Origin: Amyelois transitella
Lineage: Eukaryota; Arthropoda; Insecta; Lepidoptera; Pyralidae
Reading direction: 5' to 3'
Length of the DNA stretch: 64,000 nt
Assembly: GCF_032362555.1 (NCBI RefSeq)
Contig: NC_083519.1
Coordinates: 2,373,501 to 2,437,500 of the forward strand
The translations under genes and the position numbers were made by a program. Position 1 is the first letter of the stretch. Each line of letters begins with the position of its first letter. Positions 32,191 to 43,802 of the stretch are shown piece after piece. Below the pieces are notes generated by a model. That model ran no database searches, was not told the origin of the DNA, and was given only the letters and a program-made list of their open reading frames with translations.

Positions 32191-35100
32191 TCATATAAGG
32201 GGCGGTATGTAGTTTCTGCTAAGATTTAATTCTGTTTTAATTGTATCTACATTTGTTTCATTCTTCCAAACAATACCTTCAATCCAGTCGACGAAAGAGG
32301 ACACTCTTGTATAAATCCCGGGAAGGTTCGGATGCGCACAACCTACACCGAATGATATGACACCGATGATATAGTGCATGGAACCTTGTTTATCTGTAAG
32401 CTCTTTAGGTATCGGTATCTTCATTTGTAGAGGTCCCCCGGAATCACCCTGGAAGTATTAAAATAATAATAATAAACTTGGAAACATTCTGGTTAAAAGT
32501 CAAATCAAAATTACCCATAACTGACAAGCTTGCGTTAAAATATTGATAAATCTGTGTAATTCAAATTCTATCATCAAGCCAAACAGCTGAACGTGACCTA
32601 TCAGTATTTTTAAAACTGTTGGCTTTGTCTTCCCCGCAAGGGATATAGACGTGACTGTGTAAATCAAAAATATGCAGAGAATAAAGCAAGTGGTAAGGCG
32701 TCATCTCTGACTACACCTTCAAAAAAAAGGCGTGGTTACCGAAAATATTAATTGATTCTTCTATTGAAGGGATGACTGAAATAGCTATAGTCTATGTGCA
32801 AAAAAATAATAAATACTCGTGATTCACGTTTTGGGATTCTTCTTTTAGGCGACAGGCTAGCCACCTGTCACTTTTTTTAATCTCAATTCTAACATTAAGT
32901 CAAAAATGAACGTGGCCTATCATTTTTTTAAGACTGTTGGCTCTGTCTACCTCGCAAGGGATATAAACGAGATTATATGTAGGTATGTAATTCACGTCTT
33001 CATTCGTCAAATATATCAACGATAGTAGCTTAATCTAACCAACCTGACAAGAATCAACTCCGCCCTCTAACTTCCCAGCACACAGCTGATGTTCCTGAAA
33101 CCCTCTCCAGTTCCGATTTTGTGAATTCTTTAGAAGTTCATCGCATTGTGCCGTATCTAAGACATTAACCGTAGCTGCCTGTAGTTCTGGTGAAATGTCG
33201 AGGGATCCTGTAAATAATGTTTTAACAGAATAATCAAATTAAAGAAGATTTACATAACATAACAAAGTCACGCCTTTATCCCGGAGGGGTAAGCAGAGAC
33301 CACATCTTTCCACTTGCCACGATCTCTGCATACTTCCATCGCTTCGTCCACATTCATAACTCTCTTCATGCAAGCTCGGCGTTTTCGGGCACTCTTGACC
33401 TGACAAAGGGTCAGGACGACCTTAATTTACAACCACATATTAATTACAAGAAGATTTACAACTATTAATTTTAATAATTGCTTCAGCATATAGATACTAC
33501 TTTACGGCTTGCTGAAAGCGGCATGAACAAAGGCGTATATCTTGACTAAATAATTACACCAATGATGCCCCTATTAGTAAAAGCTGCAGGAGTGAATATT
33601 TTCATGATTCACTACAACTTACCAGATTTAACAACTCCCCAACCAGTCAGAGTTGCTAGATGTCCTGCATCGCCAGTATAGAAACTGTTCCACAAGCAAG
33701 CTGGTTGGATGAGCCTCGTGAATTGTACTGGTTTTTCCAATTGCATTAGTGCTATATCGTAGTACTTAACAGGAGAAACGTATTGGGGATGCACTATGAT
33801 CCTGGAAATGTTTGCGTCTGTTGGGAATCTGAAATGATTCTGGAACACGAACAGAATTTGTGTTTGAGTGGATTTGGTAGCATTTAAGAGTATCATCTTA
33901 ATGATTAAGCAATTTGGTGCCGTGTGGTTCCCGGCACTTGGCCATTCCATTTCTTTCCCATGGATGTCGTAAAAGGTGACTAAGAGAAAGGCTAATAAAC
34001 TTCTTCTTATTGGCAGTGGGCTAGCATTCCATCTTAAGCCATACAGCTGAACGTGGCCTTTCAGTCTTTTAAAGACTGTTGACCCTGTCTACCCTACAAA
34101 GATATAGTCGTGACTATATGGTTGTGTCATTACATTCGATATAAATTTAAAAGGTATGTTCTTACTTTTACGTCAACGATAATTTTGTCACCCAATCTTA
34201 CAATTTTCGGTATAGGATCAGCTAAAGAAGAGTCTCTAGAAGATGCTTTTGCACAGTGAGCCGCGGTCAGAACAAAATTATGACTGATGAGTGAGCTACC
34301 ACATTTGAAGATCCACGTTCCCACCACTGCTTTCCAACCTAAAGCACCCTGGAATTATTAAAATTATTACAATTCTTCAAACCTTAAGTTCGATGTATGG
34401 AATTTAACTATTTGTTTATTAATATATTCGTTCATTCGCTTTTAATTAATTCACTTTTCATTCATTCACTCTTCACTTCTCACTCTTCCACTCTTCACAC
34501 TAATTCACTCATTTATTCGTTCATTTATTTGGTCTACCATTCTATGCTACACTGATACATGATACACAATGCATACATGCAATTATGCATAAATTTCAAC
34601 TAATTTTTTTAATATATATTTTTTGTACCATTATTAAACAGTGTATTTATTCTATTTACCATATGGGGGAATTCTCCAGTTTCCGTTAGTCGACCTCCAA
34701 TTGCGTGATTGATGTTCCATAATTTACGCGGGTTACCTGAACATTTTATACTGATTATATAGATATTTACAATACGAGTACAATGAGATATAATTTGATA
34801 AGCCATATATATACAAAAACTTACATATTTCATCTTGTTGTTGCATTTTAATTCTATTTTGTAACTCCCAAATGTAACCCATACATTCTGGAAAAAAGTA
34901 CTTTCGCTTTGAGCACACAGCTTAATTTAAAACAGTTTTAATAATTCTATCATTAAGCTAAATAGCTGAACGTGGCCATTCAGGCTTTTCAAGACTGTTG
35001 GCTCTGTCTACCCCGCAGGGGATATAGACGTGGCCATGTGTATGTATGTATGTATGTTTAATAATTGGACACGGAACCATATTTCCACACAAAACGCTAT

Positions 35101-38100
35101 TATAAACATTTGCAAAAAAAGTGCTGTGTAGTTCCCGGTACCAATATAAAAATTAATAGGAAAGAGATGGAGGGGCCATCTCTTTCTAATGGGTATTGTA
35201 AAAGGCGACTAAGGGATAAGCTTATAAACTTGGGATTCTTCTTATAGGTGATGGGCTTACAACCTGTCACTATTTGAATCTCATTTCTATCATTAAGCCT
35301 AACAGCTGAACGTGGCTCTGTCTAACCCGTGATATAGACGTGATTATATATATGTATTATATTTTTGATAGTGGCATCACAATATATTCCATAGATCTAA
35401 TACAATCTTACTTTCCTCGTTGACTCTTAGACCTGGCCCCTTAAAATCCGGCTTCGGGATTGGATCACAAAAATTACGTGTAGTCGTTTCAGGAGAAGAA
35501 GTAGAAGTAGGCGTTGAATTAATTTGCGTTGTTATAGTTGTGTCTTGTCTTAATTGTTCTAAAGGCGCCTTTGTAGCTTTAAGAAAAGATGCCTCTGTAG
35601 AAGTACTGATTATCTTAGCTTTATTTTCCTGTAAACAATAAAAAAAACATCATAATTTAAAATTTGCTCGACTAAATTAATTTTAAAATCAAGTAAACAA
35701 ATATCGAAATTGATCAAGAAAATAATTCACCTTCGAAATAGGAGTGTTATTTTCATAATAACCCCAAACCCAATTTTCCTCAACTTCAAGGATTTGCTAG
35801 AAGAAAATAAAATGTATAAGAGATCTTTGTACAACAACAACAACATTTAGAGACATTGTGAAAACAGCAGAGCCACTTCAGAAAAGACATAGTCTGCATG
35901 AAGCTGGAACTATCAGGAATGCCATATAGGGCTGGCGTCCGTAAAAAACTCTCCAAATTTTTTACATGCAAATTCATTCCCTCATATTGTCACGTCTATA
36001 ACCCTTGCGGGGTAGACAGAACCAAAAGTCTTAAAGAGACTAATAATTCGGTAGTAGTTACCTTATATTCCGTCTTATTCTCTTGGCTTATTAAGATAAA
36101 TGTTCCTACTAATATTATAAATGCGAAAGTTTGTGGGTATGTCAGTATGGATGTTTGTTACTCTTTCACGCAAAAACTACTGAACCGATTACGATGAAAT
36201 TTGGTATGTAGGTAGCTGAAGACCCAGAATAACATATAGGTACGGTACTTTTTATCCCGGAGTTACCGTGGGATTGATAGGGTTTCCATACAGATGAAGT
36301 CGCGGGCGGCCTCTAATACTTCATAAAATAAATAAATAAATGTAATAAATATATACGGGACAAATTACACAGATTGAGTTAGCCTCGAAGTAAGTTCGCG
36401 ACTTGTGTTACGAGATACTAACTCAACGATACTATATTTTATAATAAATACTTATATAGATAAACATCTAAGACCCAGGCCAATCAGAAAAAGTTCTTTT
36501 CTCATCATGCCCTGGCCAGGATTCGAACCCGGGACCTCTGGTGTCACAGACAAGCGTACTACCGCTGCGCCACAGAGGCCGTCAAAATAGAGCGTCGGTG
36601 GTCGAATTGGTAAGGTGCCTGGTTAAAATGCGTGATGCGCAGAAAGGCACAGGTTTGAATCCCACCACGGCCATGTACCAATGATTACTTTCGAAGTTAT
36701 TAATATTAGTTTGAATACTTACCGATGCTCTTTATAGCAATAATATTAATGACAACGTAAAAAAATATTTATTTGTAAATGTTGAATCATTGTAGAGTCA
36801 ATGTACGAGACGAGTATCTTAAACCACAAAAAGTTTATATTTTCCTCAAGCAAAAATTGAATATCGCCAACAGTTATATGATACCTACCTAATTTATAAA
36901 TGCCAAAGGTATTTTCAATTTTTTTTTATGGCGCAATTATTTTGGATGGTAGGTATAGCGTTTTCTGATGTTTATACGTCTAATTGATGAATTCCACATT
37001 TATTATAAAGGGGCGTTGAACAAAACTGTTTAATTCATATAAGTATTTTTGATTATTGTTATCATAAGCTCAGTCGAGATAAGGCTCGACAAATAATATC
37101 ACTGGAATCTGAAGATTATGAGAAACCAAATATAATACGTTTCATCAACAAACGCTTAATATCAGCGGTGGTCCCAATTAAAATTATCGCCTTTGTAGTT
37201 TAATTTTTTAATTAAATTTTCTGTCGTTCAACATTCCCAATTACACTTTAGGTGACTAGCTTGAGATTTTCTAATGACAGCATATAAATGAGTGATACGT
37301 TGCATGCATCACTTACTGTGCCGTGTGGTTACCGGCACCAATATAAAAAAAATAATAGGACCACTCCATCTCATTTCTTATGTGTCGTAGAAACGACTAA
37401 GATAGGCCTATAAACTTGGCATTCTTCTTTTAGGCGATGGGCTAGCAACCTGTCACTATTTGAATCTCAATTCTATTGTTAAGCCATACAGCTGAACGTG
37501 GCATATCAGTCTTTTTCAAGGCTGTTGGCTCTGTCCACCCCGCAAGGGATATAGACGTGATTATATGTAAATGTATGTATGCAAAATTAATATCTTAATA
37601 TCTCACCCGTTTGGTTCTTGCAATATCTCTTAAAGAAATACCATTTATGTTTACTGTAAATAAAAGAAATGCAGTAGTATTGTTACATTTCATTAACACA
37701 CAGACACAAATAAATTAAAAAATAAATATAATTTATTATAACATCAGAAAATTCACATGAATACGTCCCCCCTCTCCAGAGAGGGGAGGATGCAACCGGG
37801 ACTAAAGCCAGGAGGGAGAAGACCAAATTATAAATTCGAAAATCAGTGCCGTATGGTTCCCGGCACCAGTACAAAAAAGAATAGGACCACTCACATCTCT
37901 TTCCTATGGATGTCGTAAGAGGCGACTAAGGGATAGTCTTACAAATTATTTTTTTAAGCAACCTGTCACTATTTGAATCTCAATTCTATCATTAAGCCAA
38001 ATAACTGAGCGTGGCTCATCAGTATTTTCAAGACTGTTGGCTCTGTCTATCCCACAAGGGATATAGACGTGACCATATGTATGTATGTATGAAAATTCAA

Positions 38101-38177
38101 TTTCATCTACTAAACAATAACATGAAAGATAACTTACCGAAACATATAATAATTATTACATTAATTGTAATACACAT
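32191..38177 (-). CDS. SP5: complete snake-like S1A serine protease, 443 aa
   Basis: Ten exons in transcript order: 38177-38138, 37653-37607, 35796-35731, 35628-35412, 34887-34825, 34736-34660, 34348-34166, 33839-33623, 33207-33044, 32448-32191 (TGA). Signal peptide [18 protein letters not shown] (26-29) ends exon 2; W38-V-W-G-Y follows. Linker of 72 residues, Thr/Ser-rich. Prodomain Cys then [11 protein letters not shown]155-AIGG at the activation site. Triad H201, D259, S361; D189-type Asp in VDSCQ. For exon 8 I chose the acceptor at 33840 rather than 33829: only the former keeps phase with exon 7, and it gives the length expected in SP4. The C-terminus extends about 25 residues past the last tryptophan motif. 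SP5 is closest to SP4 in sequence ([13 protein letters not shown] shared), so the inversion followed or accompanied their duplication. Confidence 0.92.
32565..32662 (+). repeat. SINE-A fragment
   Basis: Tail half, in the last intron of SP5 and antisense to it. A second broken copy lies at 32,833-32,990. Confidence 0.7.
32833..32990 (+). repeat. SINE-A fragment
   Basis: Contains TTCTTTTAGGCGACAGGC to GGGATATAAACGAG; no head. Confidence 0.7.
33259..33425 (-). repeat. RTE tail fragment
   Basis: Covers the last 50 codons or so of the RTE protein; the (TATG)n tail is lost. Same strand as SP5, in its intron 8. Confidence 0.75.
33917..34125 (+). repeat. SINE-A copy, internally deleted
   Basis: Intact head; deletions after the head and around GGGCTAGC. 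In SP5 intron 7. Confidence 0.75.
34940..35058 (+). repeat. SINE-A fragment with full tail
   Basis: Starts at AATTCTATCATTAAGC, ends in (TATG)4. In SP5 intron 4, 53 bases upstream of exon 5. Confidence 0.75.
35117..35355 (+). repeat. SINE-A copy
   Basis: Head changed to TGTGTAGTTCCCGGTACC; fold-back CAGTC...GACTG lost. Confidence 0.75.
35985..36045 (-). repeat. SINE-A tail fragment
   Basis: CACGTCTATAACCCTTGCGG and about 40 further bases. Confidence 0.65.
36104..36316 (+). mobile_element. Non-autonomous Helitron, 213 bp
   Basis: TCCTACTAATATTATAAATG at the left; GGCGGCCTCTAA before T at the right (CTAA fits the CTRR rule). Opposite orientation to the copy at 29,861. In SP5 intron 2. Confidence 0.7.
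36345..36587 (-). repeat. SINE-D copy, full
   Basis: Reversed, complete with tRNA-like head; GCCGTC end followed by AAAAT, directly next to SINE-C. Confidence 0.8.
36588..36740 (+). repeat. SINE-C copy, head half
   Basis: Shows the tRNA-like head (GTGGTCGAATTGGTAAGGTG; GGTTTGAATCCCACC) and stops after CCGATGCTC. Confidence 0.75.
36741..37314. other. SP5 intron 2, unannotated part
   Basis: AT-rich, no feature supported. Confidence 0.5.
37315..37582 (+). repeat. SINE-A copy, full
   Basis: Head GTGCCGTGTGGTTACCGGCA; ends 25 bases from the SP5 exon 2 donor. Confidence 0.85.
37765..37840 (+). repeat. SINE-C 3' scrap
   Basis: GATGCAACCGGGACTAAAGC and neighbouring CTCTCCAGAGAGGGGAG, the end of SINE-C. 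Confidence 0.55.
37846..38092 (+). repeat. SINE-A copy
   Basis: In SP5 intron 1, antisense, 46 bases from the first exon. Confidence 0.8.
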
Positions 38178-38424
38178 CGTCACGTTATATTTGTTAAATA
38201 CAAGTAATGCGTCTGTTCTGAAATCTCAGACTGGGACAACTCGTTTAATCCTAAAATACAATAAAGTACTAATAATTATGTGCCTAAAGTCTACATGCCG
38301 CGATAAACAATACGAAAATAACTGTCCGACTGTTAGTTAAACTGGACTATATTTAGCGCAATAATAACAGAAGTAGGTAAACATAGATTGAACCGTGGAA
38401 ATCCCTGTTTATAATAACAAAGAA
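38178..38424. other. Upstream flank of SP5
   Basis: Should include the SP5 promoter. No TATA box or initiator stands out. Confidence 0.4.
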
Positions 38425-38605
38425 TAACATTGCTAATAAACTTGGGATACTCTTCGTAGGCGATGGGCCAGCAACCTGTCACTATTTGAATCTCAATTCC
38501 TTAATGAAGCCATTCAGCTAATAGATGCCTTTCAGTCTTCAAGAATGTTGGATCTGTCTTCTCCGCGAGGAATATGGACGTGACTATATGTATATATAGA
38601 GATTG
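38425..38605 (+). repeat. SINE-A copy, diverged
   Basis: Old copy without head (CTTGGGATACTCTTCGTAGG to GGACGTGACTATATG), close upstream of SP5. Confidence 0.7.
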
Positions 38606-38954
38606 TGAGTTAATTCGTTACATAAAAATACAAATCTGTTCTCTTTATTATTAGTGAATTCTTATATATATAGTTCAACAATATCAGTTTTGTCTATCTG
38701 TACATATGTAGCCTAGGTCTTGATACAAACTCTAATTTAATATATCTAGGTAAGGTTTATTGCCGTTATAATGTCATATAACCTGATTATTAATATGAAA
38801 CCAGTGAAGCATGATCAATTTAATCAAGAAGAATTGAGCCATTACTGCTATATAGCTATCATTAATATTAGGCAACTGGTCTATTTCATCATTACTCCGA
38901 ACAAGATAAGTTAGATTATTGAATTAAAAATGTCGCCTGGTATTCACGACTTTG

Positions 38955-39055
38955 GATGGAGCGAAAGATAAATGCAGGGGTCGGTGGCAAGAGGAAAGAT
39001 ATTATAGTATCTGTCTACCCCTCCGGGTAAGAGGCGTGATTTTATGTTTGGATGC
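38955..39055 (+). repeat. RTE tail fragment
   Basis: GGAAAGATATTATAGTATCT to GAGGCGTGATTTTATG; followed by a small reversed SINE-A scrap (39,060-39,105). Confidence 0.7.
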
Positions 39056-39105
39056 AGTTAAAGCCGACAGTCTTGACTGATAGGCGATGTTCAGCTTTGG
39101 CTTAA

Positions 39106-39360
39106 ATTGCCGTGTGGTTCCCGGCACCAATACAAAAAAGAATAGAACCACTCCCATCTCTTTCCCATGGATGTCGTAAAACGCGACTAAGGGATAGGCT
39201 TACAAACTTAGTATTTTTTTAGGCGATGGGTTAGCAACCTGTTACTATTTGAATCTCAATTCTATCATTAAGCCAAATAGCTGAACGTGGCCGTTCAGTC
39301 TTTTCAAGACTGTTGGCTGTGTCTACCCCGCAAGGGATATAGACGTGACCATATGTATAG
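39106..39360 (+). repeat. SINE-A copy, full
   Basis: Complete; tail cut to ATATGTAT where the reversed copy begins. Confidence 0.85.
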
Positions 39361-39495
39361 AATTGAGATTAAAATAGAGATAGGTTGCTAGCCCATCGCC
39401 TTAAAGAAGAATCTCAAATTTATAACCCTATCCATTAGCCCCTTTAACGACATCTTTCCCTGTTCTATTCTAAAGTGCTGGAAACCACACGGCAC
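39357..39495 (-). repeat. SINE-A copy, head half
   Basis: Reversed and directly joined to the previous copy, making an inverted pair with almost no spacer. Confidence 0.8.
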
Positions 39496-39536
39496 ATGTC
39501 TGTGGCTTCTGTAATTATTGTCCCCATAAATTTTAC

Positions 39537-39823
39537 ATACATACGTAAAGACTCGTACATACATACATACATATGATCACGTCTATATCCCTAGCGGGGT
39601 AGACAGAGCCACCAATCTTGAAAAGACTGATAGGCCACGCTCAGCTGTTTGGCTTAGTGATAGAATTGAGATTCAAATAGTGACAGGTTGCTAGCCCATC
39701 GCCTAAAAGAGGACTCCTAAGTTTATAAGCCTATCCCTTAGTCGCCTTTTACGACATCCGTGGGAAAGAGATGGAGTGGTCCTATTCTTTTTTGCAATGG
39801 TGCCGGGAACCACACGGCACTAG
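39537..39823 (-). repeat. SINE-A copy, full
   Basis: Reversed, complete with head; (CATA)4 tail at 39,558-39,573. Third copy in 720 bp. Confidence 0.85.
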
Positions 39824-40108
39824 CCTCGTTGACGTCGTTAAAGACTCGTTGCTAGCCTAAACCCCTAAAAGGGGAATCCCAAGTTTATTATCCGCTTACA
39901 CCTATTTAATTTAATCTAAACATTCGGATCTTAACATGGAATTGTGAACGGACGTGCGAAATTAACAGGAAAACAGGACGAGGGTGGTACCCGTGTCAGG
40001 CGCGAGCACAATATTGCCCTCACGTTCATTTGAGCACGCTCTAAGAATTTGCTCACTCTAATAAGGAAACTGGACAATCAGTATTAAAGATAATATACTA
40101 TTGTTATT

Positions 40109-40372
40109 GGTGCCGTGTGGTTCCCGGCACCAATACAAAAAAGAATAGGTCCACTCCATCTCTTACCCATGGATGTCGTAAAAGGCGACTAAGGGTTAGG
40201 CTTATAAACTTGGGATTCTTTTTGAGGCGATGGGCTAGCAACCTGTCACTATTTGAATCTCAATTCTATCATTAAGCCAAATAGCTGAACGTGGCCGTTC
40301 AGTCTATTCGAGACTGTTGGCTCTGTCTACCCCGCAAGGGATATGGACGTGACCATATGCATGTATGTAATA
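40109..40372 (+). repeat. SINE-A copy, full
   Basis: Flanked on both sides by AATAAGGAAACTGGACAATC followed by AGTATTAAAGATAATATACT; this long target duplication (about 50 bp, 40,060-40,110 and 40,370-40,417) is unusually large for a SINE. Confidence 0.85.
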
Positions 40373-40423
40373 AGGAAACTGGACAATCAGTATTAAAGAT
40401 AATATACTATTGTTCATACTTAG

Positions 40424-41025
40424 AGCGTTGGTGCTCGAATTGGTAAGGTTAAAATAAAAAAATATAAATATATACGGAACAAATTACACAGATTGAGTTA
40501 GCCTCGAAGTAAGTTCGAAACTTGTGTTACGAGATACTAACTCAACGATACTATATTTTATAATAAATACGTATATAGATAAACATCCAAGACCCAGGCC
40601 AATCAGAGAAAGTTCGTTTCTCATCATGCCCTGGCCGGGATTCGAACCCGGGACCTCCGGTGACACAGACAAGCGCACTACCGCTGCGCCACAGAGGCCG
40701 TCAAAATGCATGATGTGCATAAAAGGTACACGTTTGAATCCCAACTTGACCATGTAACAATGACTATTTTCATAGTTATGTACATTAGTTTGAATACAGA
40801 CCGATGCTTTCAAGGCGAGGGAAAAATCGTGAGGAAACATTCAGGTGTCTGAATGTGTAACCTTGATCGACCCAATACGGGTTAAGTTCCCCTGCAAAGG
40901 TTGCGAAGATCAGATGGAAGTCTTCGTGTAAAGAACCTGACTCACCCAATCCAGGATCCATGGTCAAAGGCATACCCCAGGCTCCCCTCTAAAGTGGTGA
41001 GCATATAACCGGGACTAAAGCAAGT
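40424..41025 (+). repeat. SINE-C copy interrupted by SINE-D
   Basis: The head (GAGCGTTGGTGCTCGAATTG) is at 40,424-40,450; the body resumes at about 40,703 and runs to CATATAACCGGGACTAAAGC. The gap is the SINE-D copy. Confidence 0.75.
40465..40702 (-). repeat. SINE-D copy, full, nested in SINE-C
   Basis: Complete with tRNA-like head; AAAAT on both sides is the likely target duplication. It must be younger than the SINE-C copy it splits. Confidence 0.8.
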
Positions 41026-42082
41026 TGAAGCCTGTGCCTTTTTTGCGCACCTTACCTATTCGACTACTCGCTCTTTTGTTTAAGGGGATAAAAGTGCTCA
41101 TCCCTAAATCATTTTCTGAAGTGGGCGGATCTATTCCACAGACGCGAACAGTACTCCATGCAGGAGCAGACCTGAGATGTAAAGAAAAGGAGAGAATCTA
41201 TGTCTAGCCTTTAATCTCGTGTCTAATGATTCAACCATCGATTCCCGAGGTCAAAATCTCATTATCAAAGGTCATCTATCAATTCCATCAAATAAGTACA
41301 ATATAAATACTCTCATACCGTTCCGTTTCGTAATTTGTATTTTATCTGGGATCATTTATCACTCCCGAGAAAAGTTTTCCATATTAATGTTATCTACCAT
41401 TTTTCACGGAGCCCTGTGATTGGACAGAATGTCAGGTGACGTCATAATACTGACTTCAGTCGTTCGTTATTTTGGACGAAAATTAATACGCCTTCCAAAA
41501 TTAAAACAAAGAAGGTACAATGTTAGATTAAAAAATCAGATACTATACAAAAAAATTTAACATTCCCTTTATAGTATTCAATATGGCTATCCAAAATTAG
41601 ATCAATTTGAAAAGATCATTTTTCATCTTGACCCACTCAGGGGTCCAAGTCGCCCATTATAAGAACCTTTCCAAACCCAAGTCACAGAGGTCTCAAGAAT
41701 TCACAAACGCAGTTTTTTTGTTTAACTACCATTTAAATACGAACCCAAACTGAGTTTCAACTTTAATTTGTGTAAGCTGCCGGGAACAAAAGAAGCTATT
41801 TTAGTTTTTAAATACTTCGCGAAACTTCCGCCTTAGCTCACAAACTTGTGAGAGACATTTTGTGTAAAAAAACAAACATAATTACGTTTAATTTCAACGT
41901 GGAAACAATTTTCCTTAAAAACGTATGTACTTTACTTCAGTTTTGCATGCGCTAAATATTGTTATTTTTCTCAATTCTATATCAAAATGTTATGTATGAA
42001 GAATTAAAGAGTCAAAATATATTATTTTCAGCCATAACCATCTCATTGGTGTAGTCACTTTCCCAATACCTACCTATACTAT
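41026..42082. other. Unannotated region
   Basis: No coding frame supported. A CRE-like TGACGTCA lies at about 41,436, outside the repeat that carries this motif elsewhere. Confidence 0.4.
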
Positions 42083-42330
42083 TTTTTATGTTATATACAT
42101 TACTTTGAATACTAACCGTTGCTTTTACGGTTAGAGGAAACATCGTGATTAAAACCTGCACATTCAGGCAAATAGATCTATAAACATGATCTAATACGGG
42201 TTAGGTTCATCTGCAAAGGTTGCAGAGATCAGATGACTTCGCTTAGTGTAATAATCCATGGTCAAAGGTGTACCCCGGGTCTCTAGAATGGTAAGGATGC
42301 TTACAGAAGAAAGAAGGAACTGGTTACAGA
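42083..42330 (+). repeat. SINE-C copy, head missing
   Basis: GCTTTTACGGTTAGAGGAAA and ATACGGGTTAGGTTCATCTG place it; the end is degraded. Confidence 0.65.
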
Positions 42331-43132
42331 ACACCAAGTATGTTCCTTTTCGATAGCCCTCTGTTACATGCATAAAATCACTAGGTTTATAGACTTTACA
42401 AATTTTAGTACCGTAAGAACTTTTACGCCTAAAGCGGAATAAATAAGCGTCAATCTATAGAAAGGTACTCCATTAATTCCCCTTCAATTCCCAATAAAAT
42501 TTATCCCGATACGCACGTTAAGAAATTGAGTATAAAGAGTCTATTCACATCAAAAGATATCGACCTATAGTGTCAATCGAATGGACCACCTCACGCCTAT
42601 CACTCCACATAATCTTGTTTCTCAGCTGAAAGGTCGGCACAAAACAGTCGCTCACTAAGTGCATTTTATTCCGTTAGACCCTTTGAAAGACCAAGGGTGT
42701 CACGACCACTCACATTGACCCCTCAAAGTATAAAGTGATCATAGAAACTTCTCTTCTTTTATATGAAACACGCCAGGGTTAGGAGGTCAAGTTACGCTGG
42801 TTTGGTATTACTAGACAGAAGTCCGCGAGAATTGGTTAAAATTCAATTATTCTCTGCCATTATTCGTCCTCCAAGTTTGAAGTGAGGGCACACCACTTAG
42901 AGCGTTCATTCAAGTCGAGGACTCCCACTGATTCGGTCTAATCTAACTTTAATACAGGCTTGTAGGTTGTGTTGTATCTTTGACGTATTGTTAGTTTGTT
43001 AAGAGATAAAGTATGTTAATTTTGAAATTTTTTAAGACTAATTTGTTTAGTTTTCAAACCAATGAACTTCTAGTTTCTACTAAATTCCCTAAAGGCTTCA
43101 TTAAATAAAGAATACAAAAAATATATATATGG
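42331..43132. other. Unannotated region
   Basis: Somewhat richer in GC than its surroundings between 42,560 and 42,980; no ORF, RNA or repeat recognised. Confidence 0.4.
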
Positions 43133-43265
43133 TGGTATTTCACAGATTGAATTAGCAAGGCTTGTGTTAAGAGATACTAACCCAACGATACTATATTTCA
43201 TAATAAACACTTTTAAAGAAATATATTCAAGAAAATATTATATTTTATAATAAATACCTTTAAAG
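43133..43265 (-). repeat. SINE-D remnant with duplicated piece
   Basis: ACTATATTTCATAATAAACA and a second, similar TATTTTATAATAAATACCTT about 45 bases on suggest a local duplication inside an old SINE-D. Confidence 0.5.
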
Positions 43266-43614
43266 AAATTAATGCCTGGGATTAACAGAAACATCACAAG
43301 AAAGGTTTTTATCAATTCAAATTCACATTAAATCGTATCTTCGTACAATTATACTTTTATAAATTTCGTTCTACCGAGAGCGTTGAGTCTTAGTACACAA
43401 AACAAAGTACTCTTACTTTATGTCCGAAATTCAGATCTTAAAGTCTGTCGCAGTTAAGGCTTTGTTTTGTGCCATTACAAGCAACACCCGTTATTCTTTG
43501 AGTGAACTACGAAGTTTACATCAAGAAGCTATTGTCTCGTGTAGTTTTAGACCAAAATACAGCATTTATTATAAAGGATGCTATACACTATCTTAAATTT
43601 ACAACTGCTTTTTA

Positions 43615-43802
43615 ATTCATTGGCTTATAAACTTGGGATTCCTCTTGTAGGCGATGAGCTAGCGACCTGACACTATTAGGTAGATATTTAATTCAATCAT
43701 AAAGCAATACACTTTAACGTGGCCTTTCAGTCTTTTCAAGATTGGTGGCTCAGTCTTTCCCGCAAGGGATATAGATGTGACTATACGTATGTATGCATGT
43801 AT
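43615..43802 (+). repeat. SINE-A copy, diverged
   Basis: Lacks the head; many substitutions, so an old insertion. Confidence 0.7.

Noticed and set aside
33623-33828. SP5 exon 8 starting at 33828 (acceptor TTTCAG)
   Set aside because: It would break phase with exon 7; the acceptor 11 bases earlier in the transcript keeps phase and gives the paralog length.
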